From assembly GCA_963725275.1 (NCBI GenBank), contig CAVRXS010000007.1, positions 558,001 through 622,000 of the forward strand: a stretch of DNA of 64,000 nucleotides. The letters are read 5' to 3'. The position numbers and the translations under genes were made by a program. The notes below the pieces were generated by a model, which saw only the letters and a list, made by a program, of their open reading frames with translations, did no database searches and was not told the DNA's origin. Below, piece by piece: positions 18,096-26,573 of this stretch. The first letter of the stretch is position 1. Every line of letters begins with the position of its first letter. Source of the stretch: Bog-756 sp963725275 (GTDB taxonomy: Bacteria; Actinomycetota; Acidimicrobiia; Acidimicrobiales; RAAP-2).

Positions 18096-19417
18096 ATGCG
18101 ATCTTGCCACAGTCTCGACCGGCGTGAGGTGACCTTCGACGACGACCATCTCGTCGCCAACGCCGGGCTCATGTTGCCGGCCACGTTGGCCCAGCACCTG
18201 GGTCTGTTGGAGCTGTTCGACGAGCACGTGGACCTCGGGGATGCGCCGGGCCGCGCCAACGTCGGGCACAAGGCGATGACCCTCATCCACTCGGCGCTGG
18301 CCGGCGGCGACTCGATCGACGACGCCGATGCCCTGCGGGCGGGCGACACCGCAGGCGGTGCTCGGCCACGTCGTGTTGGCGCCGTCGACGCTCGGCACGT
18401 TCCTGCGCAGCTTCACCTGGGGGCATGCCCGTCAGCTGGACGTGGTGGCGGGGGACTTGCTGACCAGGGCCTGGGCGGCGGGGGCGGGTCCGGGCGAGGA
18501 GCCGTTCACCATCGATGTCGACTCCTCCATCCACGAGACCTACGGCTTGGCCAAACAAGGCGGGACCCACTTCACCTACAACCACGTCCGGGGCTACAAC
18601 CCGCTCTACGCGGTGGCGGCGGGGACCGGAGACGTCCTGCACGTCCGCCTGCGCGGTGGCAATGCCCACTCCGGTCGGGGAGCGGCCAGCTTTCTCACCG
18701 AGACGTTCCAGCCGGGTGCGGACGGCGGGTGCCACCGGGCCGATCGTCCTGCGGGCCGACTCCGGCTTCTACAACCGGACCGTCGTCGACGCCTGCCGCC
18801 GGGCCGACGTGTCCTTCTCCATCACCGCCAAGCTCCACAAAGGCGGCGTGCACAAGGCCATTGCCGCCATCGACGAGTCCGCCTGGGTGGCCATCCCCTA
18901 CTTCCTCGACGGCGCCGATGTGGCCGAGACCACCTACCAGCCCTTCGGCGCCAAGGGCCGGCCCTGTCGCCTCATCGTCCGCCGGGTGCGGCCCACCCCG
19001 GGCAGCCAGCTGGCGTTGTTCGTCGAGTTCACCTACCACGCCTTCATCACCGACCGAGAGGGCGAGATGCTCGAGCTCGAGGCCGATCACCGGCGCCACG
19101 CCGAGATCGAGAACACCATCCGCGACCTGAAATACGGCGTCGGTCTCAACCACCTGCCGTCGGGGCGCTTCGGTGCCAACGCCGCCTGGCTGGCCTTCAA
19201 CGTGATGGCCCACAACCTGGCCCGCTTCAGCACCAGGCTCGGACTCGGCGACACCCTCATCACCACCGAGACCCTTCGCCGCCGCTACCTGTCAGTTCCC
19301 GGGCGCATCACCCGCTCGGCCCGTCGGCGCACCCTTCATCTCCCGACGCGCTGGCCATGGGCGCAGCGATTCGAAGACGCCCTTCGACGTCACCGCGCCA
19401 TCGTTCTTGTGACCTGA
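18096..19417 (+). CDS. IS1380-family transposase, two frame breaks
   Basis: DDE transposase of the IS1380 family. Segments in order: MRSCHSLDRREVTFDDDHLV and LMLPATLAQHLGL; then FTIDVDSSIHETYGLAKQG with the first Asp; then IVLRADSGFYN with the second; then HRRHAEIENTIRDLKYGVG with the catalytic Glu and the family's C-terminal signature, followed by GANAAWLAFNVMAHNLARF. One extra base near 18353 and one near 18731 break the frame; deleting them gives a single protein of about 440 residues, normal for the family. IS1380 elements normally use one uninterrupted frame, so these are errors or inactivating mutations rather than programmed frameshifts. Confidence 0.9.
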
Positions 19418-19570
19418 GTTCTTCGGTCCCGACGTGGCCGGGCCTACATTCGCTGCCACGGACAGAACTTCTCGAACCGGCGATCTCTGACCCAACACGC
19501 CCTCGAGTCGGTGTTACGGCTCGCACCGAGCAGTCGACGACCCGAAATTCGACGACCAGCCCATCGCACG

Positions 19571-19840
19571 TCAATCACCAGCGGTTATTCGGTGGATCCG
19601 GGCTAAGCTTACGATCCACTGGGATACAGCATCCCTCAGGCAGTCGCTCACGCTTCGGCCAAGAGACTCCGCAATCTCCTTCAACTCTGCGAGCACACTC
19701 GGATCCAGCCGAAGCGAGACCATCTGATCGAGCTTCCTTGGTGCCAACGCCTTCGCCGACCCCTCGACAATCTCAACAGCCATAGCCTCGGTTTCGCGCC
19801 GACGCTCGACCTCGCTTTCACGCGGATTGTCAGTATTCAT
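19571..19840 (-). pseudogene. Ribbon-helix-helix antitoxin (BrnA-like), interrupted by IS
   Basis: ATG at 19840 overlaps the toxin's TGA (ATGA), typical of toxin-antitoxin pairs. After an acidic N-terminus the protein has MVSLRLDPSVLAELKEIAE and SVSDCLRDAVSQWI, a ribbon-helix-helix DNA-binding domain. At 19604 the frame enters the IS and stops 10 residues later at 19571 (ARIHRITAGD). The native 3' part lies beyond the IS at 17794-17967 and joins in frame. The RHH domain itself is whole, so the truncated product might still bind DNA, but its toxin-contacting tail is replaced. Confidence 0.75.
19587..19603 (-). repeat. IS right terminal inverted repeat
   Basis: 17 bp, exact reverse complement of 17972-17988; followed by the second TAAG at 19604-19607. 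Confidence 0.93.
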
Positions 19841-20147
19841 GATCTCCCTCGCCCCTTCTTCCACGCAGTCACTTCATCGGATTCCGCTCTGCGCCCAGTG
19901 ACCGGCCTAAGCCAGTCACCCCGCTTGAACGATCGATCAAACCAAAGGATCCACAAGGTGCCTCCAAGGCAGGTCCAAGTATTACCCATTCTGCCGTCTG
20001 AACCTTGAGATTTACCTCTGCGGGCTCACCACGAAGCACCTGATCAACGACACGCTCGTCAACGCCGTGCAACTGGCAATGCACGAGATTGCCCAACTCG
20101 TCGTCGGCGTCGTCCCAGTCAATCGCATCGAAGTCCCAGAGGTTCAT
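19837..20147 (-). CDS. BrnT-like toxin, one frame break
   Basis: Small protein resembling the BrnT (DUF497) RNase toxins. The ATG at 20147 has GGAG upstream. The N-terminus has AIDWDDADDELGNLVHCQLHGV, the WD...N..H..HGV pattern of the family. A missing base near 19950 breaks the frame; the corrected protein continues GGTLWILWFDRSF and WLRPVTGRRAESDEV, matching the family's C-terminal RP(I/V)T...A block. Corrected length about 103 residues. Order toxin then antitoxin, with overlap, is the brnTA arrangement. If the break is real the toxin is dead, which would make loss of the antitoxin tolerable. Confidence 0.62.
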
Positions 20148-20177
20148 CCACAGGCTCCTGGCTGTTGCGTATCGCGC

Positions 20178-20651
20178 CTAGCTCGCTTCACTCTCCGGAG
20201 GCTGGACCGCGAACTGCATGGGAATCGCTACCTGCATCGCCCGGACAGCAAACCGGCTCAGCTCCTCACCATTGACGCAAAACGTGAACGAATAGTCGCC
20301 TGGTGCCATGACGACGAGGTTGTGGACCGGCATGATCACGGGCAACACGGTGGGATCGCCGTACTCCATATCTGGCTGGGCCCCAACTCGGAACTCGCCC
20401 TCGCCAACGAAAGGCGTCGGAGTCCCGTCCGGGTCCTCCATCCCGAACTTGAACTTGTGCTGAGCGTTGTAGCGCCCAAATGGCACCTCAAGCACAGCGA
20501 CCAAGGCCATTGAAGGAACGACTTGTGGATACGTCGGGAAGCGGAGGCGATTCCAGCAGCCACCGTTGACGTAGAGCTTGCCCTCAACTGCTGCCGCATG
20601 GTCAGCCGGGAAAAACCCAAGAAGCTGAAGATCAAGGGGATGGTTTGTCAT
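20178..20651 (-). CDS. DUF6941-type protein of unknown function
   Basis: 157 residues from the ATG at 20651 (MTNHPLDLQLLGFFPADHA). It shows the pattern I associate with DUF6941 proteins: a hydrophobic opening strand, AAVEGKLYVNGGCWNRL, ALVAVLEVPFGRYNAQHKFKF, then alternating strands and a closing YSFTFCVNGEEL with an invariant-looking final strand. All-beta, no signal peptide or membrane segment. Function of the family is unknown to me. Gene lies upstream of the toxin on the same strand, within the accessory stretch. Confidence 0.68.
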   Translation of the reverse strand: MTNHPLDLQLLGFFPADHAAAVEGKLYVNGGCWNRLRFPTYPQVVPSMALVAVLEVPFGRYNAQHKFKFGMEDPDGTPTPFVGEGEFRVGAQPDMEYGDPTVLPVIMPVHNLVVMAPGDYSFTFCVNGEELSRFAVRAMQVAIPMQFAVQPPESEAS

Positions 20652-20765
20652 ACACAAAGTTGACACCTGGGGATCGAACGATATGAGGTGCCGTGTCAGG
20701 CCACAAGCGGGTCGCAACCGAGCAAGGGGGATCCGGTGGCCCAGGACAGGTGGTTCAGCGTTGCG

Positions 20766-20788
20766 TTCCCGACCCTCGGGGTCGGGAA
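20766..20788. terminator. Perfect 10-bp hairpin with TCG loop
   Basis: TTCCCGACCC, loop TCG, GGGTCGGGAA. Positioned between the DUF6941 gene start and the signal peptidase gene; could end the signal peptidase transcript on the minus strand. No T-run. Confidence 0.45.
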
Positions 20789-20818
20789 TCGGAAGCGTGG
20801 GCGCGTAGGCTCGTGGCA

Positions 20819-21007
20819 ATGAGCGCTGGAGCACCAGAGCGAGAGGTCGTCGTCATCGGCATGACGCCCGACGGCCCGGTGCACACGTACGACGACGGCA
20901 CGAGCGAACTCATCCCGGTCCCGGGCGGTTCGCTCGGCAACCCCGACGCCGCTGACGCCGACGCTTCTGGAGTCACAATCCCGACCGACCGAACATCTGG
21001 GCGGTAG
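20819..21007 (+). CDS. Possible small acidic protein
   Basis: 62 codons from the ATG at 20819: MSAGAPEREVVVIGMTPDG, then HTYDDGTSELIPVPGG and an Asp/Ala-rich tail. Composition is protein-like (acidic, low Arg) unlike the shadow frames around it, and a weak purine-rich site precedes it. No family recognised. It could be spurious. Confidence 0.4.
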   Translation: MSAGAPEREVVVIGMTPDGPVHTYDDGTSELIPVPGGSLGNPDAADADASGVTIPTDRTSGR

Positions 21008-21120
21008 CGAGTACTGCAAGGATTGCGGGTTGGCCTTGACACCTCCGACACACCGAACGACGTTCGAGTCCCCGCGGCGTGACATCGTCACCGGTACTCG
21101 GGGCACCGGCGGTTCGACGA

Positions 21121-21663
21121 TCAGAACCAGTGCAGCCACGGATGATTGTGGCGCCAGATGACCGCCGAGACCTTCCCGATGATGTTGGACGCAGGAACCG
21201 TGCCCCAGTAGCGGCTGTCATCGGAATCGCCACGGCAATCCCCCATTACGAAAAACTGCCCAGCCGGAATGGTGGTCCGCGGAACATTGGCGGTGGCCTG
21301 ATAGCAGGCACCTGTCAGCGCGGGCAGCCAGGGCTGCGCAATCGGCTTGCCATCGATCAGGATCGTGTCGCCGACAGAAGCGATCGTCTCGCCCGGGAGT
21401 CCGATCACCCGCTTCACAAGAACGGGGAACTGGGGGTCGTTGTCACCAGGGGCACGGTTGAACACGACGATGTCGCCTCGGTGGATGGTAGACGAGAGCT
21501 TGTCGACGGCAATCCGATCACCGATTTGCAGCGTTGGGAGCATCGAGCCCGTCGGAACGACGTACTCCTGCACCGCGTACGCCCTGATGCCGAAGGACAG
21601 CACGCCGACGACGACGACCATGAGAACCAGGGACAACGCACTACGTATCGTCGGTCGACGCAT
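21121..21663 (-). CDS. lepB: Signal peptidase I
   Basis: Type I signal peptidase that cleaves Sec and Tat signal peptides at the outer face of the membrane. One N-terminal membrane anchor (SLVLMVVVVGVLSFGIRAY), then box B with the nucleophile Ser40 in PTGSMLPTL, the catalytic Lys84 in VLVKRVIGLPGE and box E GDCRGDSDDSRYWG. About 180 residues, a compact form. I start at the ATG at 21663, which has GAGG nine bases upstream; an ATG at 21672 is too close to that site. It diverges from the phosphotransferase gene at 21809. Confidence 0.9.
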   Translation of the reverse strand: MRRPTIRSALSLVLMVVVVGVLSFGIRAYAVQEYVVPTGSMLPTLQIGDRIAVDKLSSTIHRGDIVVFNRAPGDNDPQFPVLVKRVIGLPGETIASVGDTILIDGKPIAQPWLPALTGACYQATANVPRTTIPAGQFFVMGDCRGDSDDSRYWGTVPASNIIGKVSAVIWRHNHPWLHWF

Positions 21664-21808
21664 GTGAACCATCCTCACGATCTGACTGCGCTCTCCGCCG
21701 TCGCTGGATGCATCGTCGCATATCTCCCCAGTTCCCGGGCATCGGTCACCGACCCGGGGATTTCGATCCCTGTGCAAGCCGAATCGGTCGGGCTGCAAAA
21801 CTGACAGG

Positions 21809-22684
21809 GTGGCAGACAGCTCGGGGATCAGCGCCGAACGGGCTGCCACACTGCTCACGAACGAGACCGGAGAGTCCTACCGGCTCGTCGGACGGATGAC
21901 GGGTGGAGAAACCGGGGCTCACAAGTTCATCGGACCTGGCGGCCGTCCACTCGTCATCAAGTGGGACCCGAGACCCGAGACCCGCGAGCTACGAGGAGAG
22001 GCGGTCGTCATCTCAGAACGGCTCCACGTCAGTGCCGCGTGGCCGGTGCCGACGGCATCGGTGGTCGACACTCGAGAGGCTTGCTTCATCATCCAAGAGT
22101 TCATGCCGGGCGCTCCACCCGAGCAACTCGACCACCCGCTCGTGGACCAGCTCCTCGACCTCCACGTCCGACGACTGGGCCTGGCCCTGCCGGACGATGC
22201 CATTCACTGGCCCACGGCCCTGATCGGGACGCTCGTGCTGGGCGGGGTCGGGTACTGCCGCCACTCGTCTCTACGCGACTACGACGATCGCACGCGATCC
22301 CTCGTCGAACGGGTCGAGGCCTTCGGTCGCACCATCGACGGCCAGGATCTGATCGGGCACGACATCGTCCACTGGGATCTCCACCCGGGCAACCTGTTGA
22401 TCGACGATGGGGCGCTCGCCGCAGTGGTCGACACCGACTTCTCCGTGGTCGGTGATGCTGCGTTCGATCTGGTCATGCTCGCCGTGACGAGCCTGACCCT
22501 TCCCTGTGAGCCAGGCGTCCGTACGAGGCTGTTCGCCGCGGCCTTCGACGATCTGGACGCCCTCCGGGCGCAGGTCTATCTGGCTCATCTCTTCATCCGC
22601 TTGATCGACTGGCCGATCCGTCGAGGACGACCGGACGAGATCGGGTTCTGGCTCGCCAGGGCGGAGGAGCTGCTCGAGATCTGA
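21809..22684 (+). CDS. Aminoglycoside-phosphotransferase-fold kinase
   Basis: APH-family small-molecule kinase of 291 residues starting at GTG. The ATP-binding lysine is in RPLVIKWD, a hinge Q in FIIQEFMPG, the catalytic loop is HDIVHWDLHPGNLLID and the metal Asp is in VVDTDFSVVGD. The substrate is not predictable; antibiotic resistance should not be assumed for isolated chromosomal members. Divergent from signal peptidase I with about 145 bp between the starts. Confidence 0.8.
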   Translation: MADSSGISAERAATLLTNETGESYRLVGRMTGGETGAHKFIGPGGRPLVIKWDPRPETRELRGEAVVISERLHVSAAWPVPTASVVDTREACFIIQEFMPGAPPEQLDHPLVDQLLDLHVRRLGLALPDDAIHWPTALIGTLVLGGVGYCRHSSLRDYDDRTRSLVERVEAFGRTIDGQDLIGHDIVHWDLHPGNLLIDDGALAAVVDTDFSVVGDAAFDLVMLAVTSLTLPCEPGVRTRLFAAAFDDLDALRAQVYLAHLFIRLIDWPIRRGRPDEIGFWLARAEELLEI

Positions 22685-22872
22685 TCGTTGCGACCAGGGG
22701 CGCGCGTGGGTGCGCAAGCGCGCGGCAGCGTCTGAGCGACCGCCGGGTGGGCGAGTGTGGCCGGGGACTGCCGAGGTGACCTCCGGGTAATCAGGTCCTT
22801 CCGACATGGCCGTGTCACACTGGTCCGTCCGCCACGGCCGACTGGGCCGGATCATTCGAGAGGAGCCGGTGG

Positions 22873-24129
22873 GTGCTGGCCTTTACCTTCCCAGGACAAG
22901 GGTCCCAGCGATCCGGGATGGGCCACGCCTGGGTGAAGCACCCCTCCTTCGAGGTCGCCGGCGAGGCCTCCGAGATCGCCGGTCGCGACCTCACGTGGCT
23001 GCTCCTCGACGCCCCGATGGACGACCTGACCAGGACTGCCAATGCCCAGCTCGCCACATTCGTGATGAGCCTGGTGGTGCTCGACGCGGTCGAGCGGGTC
23101 GGACTCTTCCCGGGCGCATGCGCGGGCCACAGCCTGGGCGAGTACACCGCGCTGGTGGCCGCCGGCGCCCTCTCCCTTGCCGACGGGACCTCCCTGGTCA
23201 TCGAACGGGGCGGGGCGATGCAGGCCGCAGCGGACGAGCGTCCGGGGACGATGGCCGCCCTGATCGGGATCGCCGACGACGACGCCGAGGCGGCCTGCCA
23301 ACTGGCCGAGGCCGACGTCTGGGTTGCGAACTACAACGCCCCGGGGCAGGTCGTGATCGCGGGCACCGCCGAGGGGATCGCCCTCGCCGCCGACCGGGCC
23401 AAGGAGCTCGGGGCCCGCAAGGTGCTCCCGATCCCGGTGTCCGGGGCGTTCCACACCCCGATGATGCTCCCCGCCCGTGCCCACCTGCGTGAACAGCTCG
23501 GTGCGGTGAGCTTCCACGCACCGGAGGTCCCGGTGGTGGCCAACGTCGACGCCCGTGTCCACACCGATGCGACCGAGTGGCCGGGCCTGCTCTCGGCGCA
23601 GCTCTGCAGTCCGGTGCGCTGGCGGCAATCCCTGGAGACGCTCGGTGGACGGGGGGCGACGACGGTGGTCGAGCTCGGCCCCGGGGGCGTGCTCACCGGG
23701 ATGGTGCGGCGAACCACCCCCGACGTGCGCGGGGTCGCGATCGCCGTGCCCGACGACCTCGACAAGCTCATGGACACGATCGGCGGCGCCGAAGAATGGA
23801 CCGCCTCGGGCCCGACCCATCAGGGCGAGCACCTCTACACCTCCGAGCGGGTCGTGGTCAGCCCCGCGTCGGGGGTCTTCGAGCCCGCCGTCCATCTCGC
23901 CGCGCTGGAGAGCTCTGCCCTGGCCGAGGCGACGGCGGCGCCAGGGAGCGGCGCCGGAGCCGAGCCTGGTTCGCTCCTCGGAGTCGGCGACCTGGTGGGG
24001 ACGGTCGGCCTGACCGAGGTGCGCACGCCCTTCGACGGCATCCTGGTGCGCTGGCTGGGGGTACGCGGGGAACGGGTGGTGGAGGGTCAGCCGGTGGCCT
24101 GGATCCGCTCGACGGAGGCCGCTTCGTGA
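22873..24129 (+). CDS. fabD: Malonyl-CoA:ACP transacylase with C-terminal lipoyl-like domain
   Basis: FabD loads malonyl groups onto ACP. Residues 1 to about 300 are a complete FabD: AFTFPGQGSQ, the nucleophile Ser87 in GHSLGEYTAL, VSGAFHTPMM with the catalytic His, and VVELGPGGVLTGM. After a variable Ala/Gly/Ser linker, the last ~50 residues read GDLVGTVGLTEVRTPFDGIL and GERVVEGQPVAWIRS, the pattern of a biotinyl/lipoyl hairpin but without the MKM-type modifiable Lys. The enzyme is therefore about 110 residues longer than typical FabD. GTG start with AGGAG upstream. First gene of fabD-fabG-acpP-fabF. Confidence 0.9.
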   Translation: MLAFTFPGQGSQRSGMGHAWVKHPSFEVAGEASEIAGRDLTWLLLDAPMDDLTRTANAQLATFVMSLVVLDAVERVGLFPGACAGHSLGEYTALVAAGALSLADGTSLVIERGGAMQAAADERPGTMAALIGIADDDAEAACQLAEADVWVANYNAPGQVVIAGTAEGIALAADRAKELGARKVLPIPVSGAFHTPMMLPARAHLREQLGAVSFHAPEVPVVANVDARVHTDATEWPGLLSAQLCSPVRWRQSLETLGGRGATTVVELGPGGVLTGMVRRTTPDVRGVAIAVPDDLDKLMDTIGGAEEWTASGPTHQGEHLYTSERVVVSPASGVFEPAVHLAALESSALAEATAAPGSGAGAEPGSLLGVGDLVGTVGLTEVRTPFDGILVRWLGVRGERVVEGQPVAWIRSTEAAS

Positions 24130-24142
24130 GCAGGGGCGCTTC

Positions 24143-24901
24143 GTGACCACGCCCGATGCACCGGACGGTGGCACCGGCGGGCGAGTGGTCCTGGTCACGG
24201 GTGGCTCCCGGGGCATCGGGCTGGCCTGTGCCGACTGGTTCCTCGAGCGGGGCGACCGCGTCGCCATCACCTCGCGGACCGGGAAGACCGAGCACGAGAT
24301 GGCCGCCGGCCCTGACCGTTTCCTGTCGCTGACCTGCGACATGACCATGCCCGAGCAGGTCGAGCAGGCCTTCGTGGCCATCGAGGCGGCCTGGGGGCCG
24401 GTCGAGGTACTGGTCGCCAATGCCGGCGTCACCCGGGACACCCTCGCCCTGCGGATGAGCGAGGAAGCCTGGTCCGAGGTCATCGACACCAACCTCACCG
24501 CCGTGTTCCGGGTGACCAAGCGATCGCTGGCCAAGATGCTCCGGCTCCACCGGGGCCGGGTGATCCTGATCTCGTCGGTCGCCGCGTTCATCGGCTCGGC
24601 GGGGCAGGCCAACTATGCGGCGTCCAAGGCCGGATTGGTCGGCATGGCCCGGGCCCTGGCGAGCGAGGTGGCCAGCCGCACCATCACCGTCAACGTGGTG
24701 GCGCCGGGCCTGGTCGGAACGAATATGCTCTCGGCACTCGGTGAGGACCGGGTCGCCGAGTTCTCGGCACGGGTACCGCTCGGGCGCGTCGCCCGGCCGG
24801 AGGAGATCGCCGAGGCCGTCGGGTTCCTGGCCTCCGACGGAGCCGGGTATGTGACCGGAGCGGTGCTCGCGGTCGACGGTGGGCTCGGCATGGGCCTCTG
24901 A
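24143..24901 (+). CDS. fabG: 3-Oxoacyl-ACP reductase
   Basis: NADPH-dependent beta-ketoacyl-ACP reductase of the SDR family. Cofactor motif TGGSRGIGLA near the N-terminus, NAG in LVANAGVTRD, catalytic Ser in LISSVAAF and YAASK. The C-terminus YVTGAVLAVDGGLGMG is the FabG signature. GTG start 13 bp after the fabD stop, 252 residues. The context fixes it as the fatty-acid enzyme rather than a generic SDR. Confidence 0.92.
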   Translation: MTTPDAPDGGTGGRVVLVTGGSRGIGLACADWFLERGDRVAITSRTGKTEHEMAAGPDRFLSLTCDMTMPEQVEQAFVAIEAAWGPVEVLVANAGVTRDTLALRMSEEAWSEVIDTNLTAVFRVTKRSLAKMLRLHRGRVILISSVAAFIGSAGQANYAASKAGLVGMARALASEVASRTITVNVVAPGLVGTNMLSALGEDRVAEFSARVPLGRVARPEEIAEAVGFLASDGAGYVTGAVLAVDGGLGMGL

Positions 24902-24992
24902 GCCCCAACTCCGGGATGGGCCGCGACACGGCGTGCGGATGGCACCTCGCCGGTGGCTGGGTCGTGCGGGGCGCGGCCGTCGTCACGGCTGG

Positions 24993-25030
24993 GATGCAGG
25001 GCAGCCGGGATGCAGTGCAGTGAGATGCAG
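24993..25030 (+). promoter_or_regulatory. Three GATGCAG repeats upstream of acpP
   Basis: GATGCAG occurs at 24993-24999, 25009-25015 and 25024-25030, spaced 16 and 15 bp, in the only sizeable gap of the fab cluster and just before the acpP ribosome site. Phased iterons like this could bind a regulator. Inference only. Confidence 0.35.
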
Positions 25031-25066
25031 GATCGCAGTGTTCGACCTCGATGAAGGAGAGACGGA

Positions 25067-25306
25067 GTGAGCAACGACGAGACGTTCGAGAAGTTCAAGG
25101 AGTGTGCGGTGGAGGTCCTCCAGGTCCCCGCGGACAAGATCACCCGGGACGCACGGTTCTCCGAGGACCTCGACGCCGACAGCCTCGACCTGGTCGAGCT
25201 GGTGATGGCCCTCGAGGAGCAGTTCGACGTCTCGGTCGAGGAGACGGAGCTCGAGGACATCGAGACCGTCGGGCAGGCCTACGACCTGATCGCCTCCAAG
25301 CTCTGA
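25067..25306 (+). CDS. acpP: Acyl carrier protein
   Basis: 79 residues, acidic, four-helix ACP. The phosphopantetheine Ser is in DADSLDLVELVM. GTG start preceded by GAAGGAGAG. The stop TGA overlaps the fabF ATG (TGATG), so the two are translationally coupled. Carrier of growing acyl chains for the neighbouring enzymes. Confidence 0.96.
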   Translation: MSNDETFEKFKECAVEVLQVPADKITRDARFSEDLDADSLDLVELVMALEEQFDVSVEETELEDIETVGQAYDLIASKL

Positions 25307-26502
25307 TGCTGCTGGGTGTCGGCCCCGAGGGACCGATCCCCGGACGGCGGGTCGCGATCACCGGTCTGGGCGTCGTCTCGTGCTGCGGAGTGGGCACAGA
25401 AGCGCTGTGGACCGGGCTCAACGGCTCGCCGCCCGTCGGCGAGCGGAGGGTACCCGACTTCGACCCCTCGGCCTGGTTCTCCGCCAAGGAGGCCCGACAG
25501 ATCGACCGGTTCGCACAGTTCAGCGTGGCGGTGGCCGCCATGGCCCTCGAGGACGCCGGCGCGCTCGACGCCGACCCGGAGCGGTCCGGGGTCATCATGG
25601 GCACCGGCGTGGGTGGCCTCGACACGTTGCAGACCCAGATCCTGGTCTTCGGCGAGAAGGGTCCGGACCGGGTCTCACCGCGGCTCGTGCCGATGATGAT
25701 GTCGAATGCGGGCGCAGCCGCGGTCTCCATCCGGTTCGGCTGGCACGGCCCGTCCGAGTCCGTCATCACCGCGTGTGCCGCCGGCGCCCACAGCATCGCC
25801 CACGCCGCCCGGCTGGTGGCCTCCGGCCGCTGCGACGTGGCCCTCGGTGGAGCCGCCGAGGCCGGCATGACCGGGGTCGGCATCGCCGCCTTCCGCAACA
25901 TGACCGCACTCTCCACCTCGGGAAACTCCCGCCCCTTCGACGTGCGCCGCGACGGGTTCGTGATCACCGAAGGTGCAGGGGCGCTCATTCTCGAGGACTG
26001 GGAGCGGGCGACCGCTCGGGGTGCCCGGATCTACGGTGAGCTCGCCGGGGCTGCCAGCACCGCTGACGCCCACCACATCACCGCACCGGTGCCCGGCGGT
26101 TCTGGCGCGGCCCGGTGCATGACCCTTGCCATGGAGGATGCCGGTGTCACGCGTGGACAGATCGGTCACATCAACGCCCACGGCACGTCGACACCGCTCA
26201 ACGACAAGGCCGAGGCCGATGCCATCTGTACTGTGTTCGGCGTCGACGCGCCACCGGTGACCTCGACCAAGGGGATCACGGGTCACGGTCTCGGAGCGGG
26301 CGGGGCCATCGAGGCGGTGGCCGCTGTCCTGAGCATCGAACACCGGCTCATCCCGCCGACCGCCGGGTACGAGCAGCCCGATCCGGACATCCACCTCGAC
26401 ATCGTGGCCGGGGCTGCCCGCTCCTGGGAGCCCGCTCCGGTGCTCTCGAACTCCTTCGGGTTCGGCGGGCACAACGGGTGTCTGGTGATCGCTCCCGCGT
26501 AG
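25306..26502 (+). CDS. fabF: 3-Oxoacyl-ACP synthase II
   Basis: Condensing enzyme KAS II. Catalytic Cys in VITACAAGAHS, His in INAHGTSTPLND, Lys and His in TSTKGITGHGLGAGG, and the C-terminal NSFGFGGHNG. The start is the ATG at 25306 inside the acpP stop overlap; the longer open frame upstream is the acpP gene in another frame. About 398 residues. No fabH (KAS III) is visible in this cluster, so initiation must be encoded elsewhere. Confidence 0.94.
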   Translation: MLLGVGPEGPIPGRRVAITGLGVVSCCGVGTEALWTGLNGSPPVGERRVPDFDPSAWFSAKEARQIDRFAQFSVAVAAMALEDAGALDADPERSGVIMGTGVGGLDTLQTQILVFGEKGPDRVSPRLVPMMMSNAGAAAVSIRFGWHGPSESVITACAAGAHSIAHAARLVASGRCDVALGGAAEAGMTGVGIAAFRNMTALSTSGNSRPFDVRRDGFVITEGAGALILEDWERATARGARIYGELAGAASTADAHHITAPVPGGSGAARCMTLAMEDAGVTRGQIGHINAHGTSTPLNDKAEADAICTVFGVDAPPVTSTKGITGHGLGAGGAIEAVAAVLSIEHRLIPPTAGYEQPDPDIHLDIVAGAARSWEPAPVLSNSFGFGGHNGCLVIAPA

Positions 26503-26573
26503 GTCCCCGCTCCCGGCCGTTGCGCCGGCAGTGCGCTCGGTCGTACGGGCGGACCCCCTACCGTTGAGGACCC

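Larger units (their letters stand above)
17972..19603 (+). mobile_element. IS1380-type insertion sequence, 1632 bp
   Basis: A complete insertion sequence: perfect 17-bp terminal inverted repeats GCCCGGATCCACCGAAT (17972-17988) and its complement (19587-19603), one transposase gene, and TAAG duplicated on both sides. Four-base duplication and the transposase type fit the IS1380 family. It is inserted into an antitoxin gene. Perfect ends and duplications imply recent insertion. Confidence 0.93.

Noticed and set aside
18096..19417. Programmed frameshifting in the transposase
   Set aside because: IS1380 transposases are made from one frame, no slippery heptamer is seen at the breaks, and the same kind of single extra base occurs in housekeeping genes nearby.
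21809..22684. Antibiotic resistance gene
   Set aside because: APH-fold kinase motifs are present, but no similarity to a specific resistance family can be claimed from sequence inspection.
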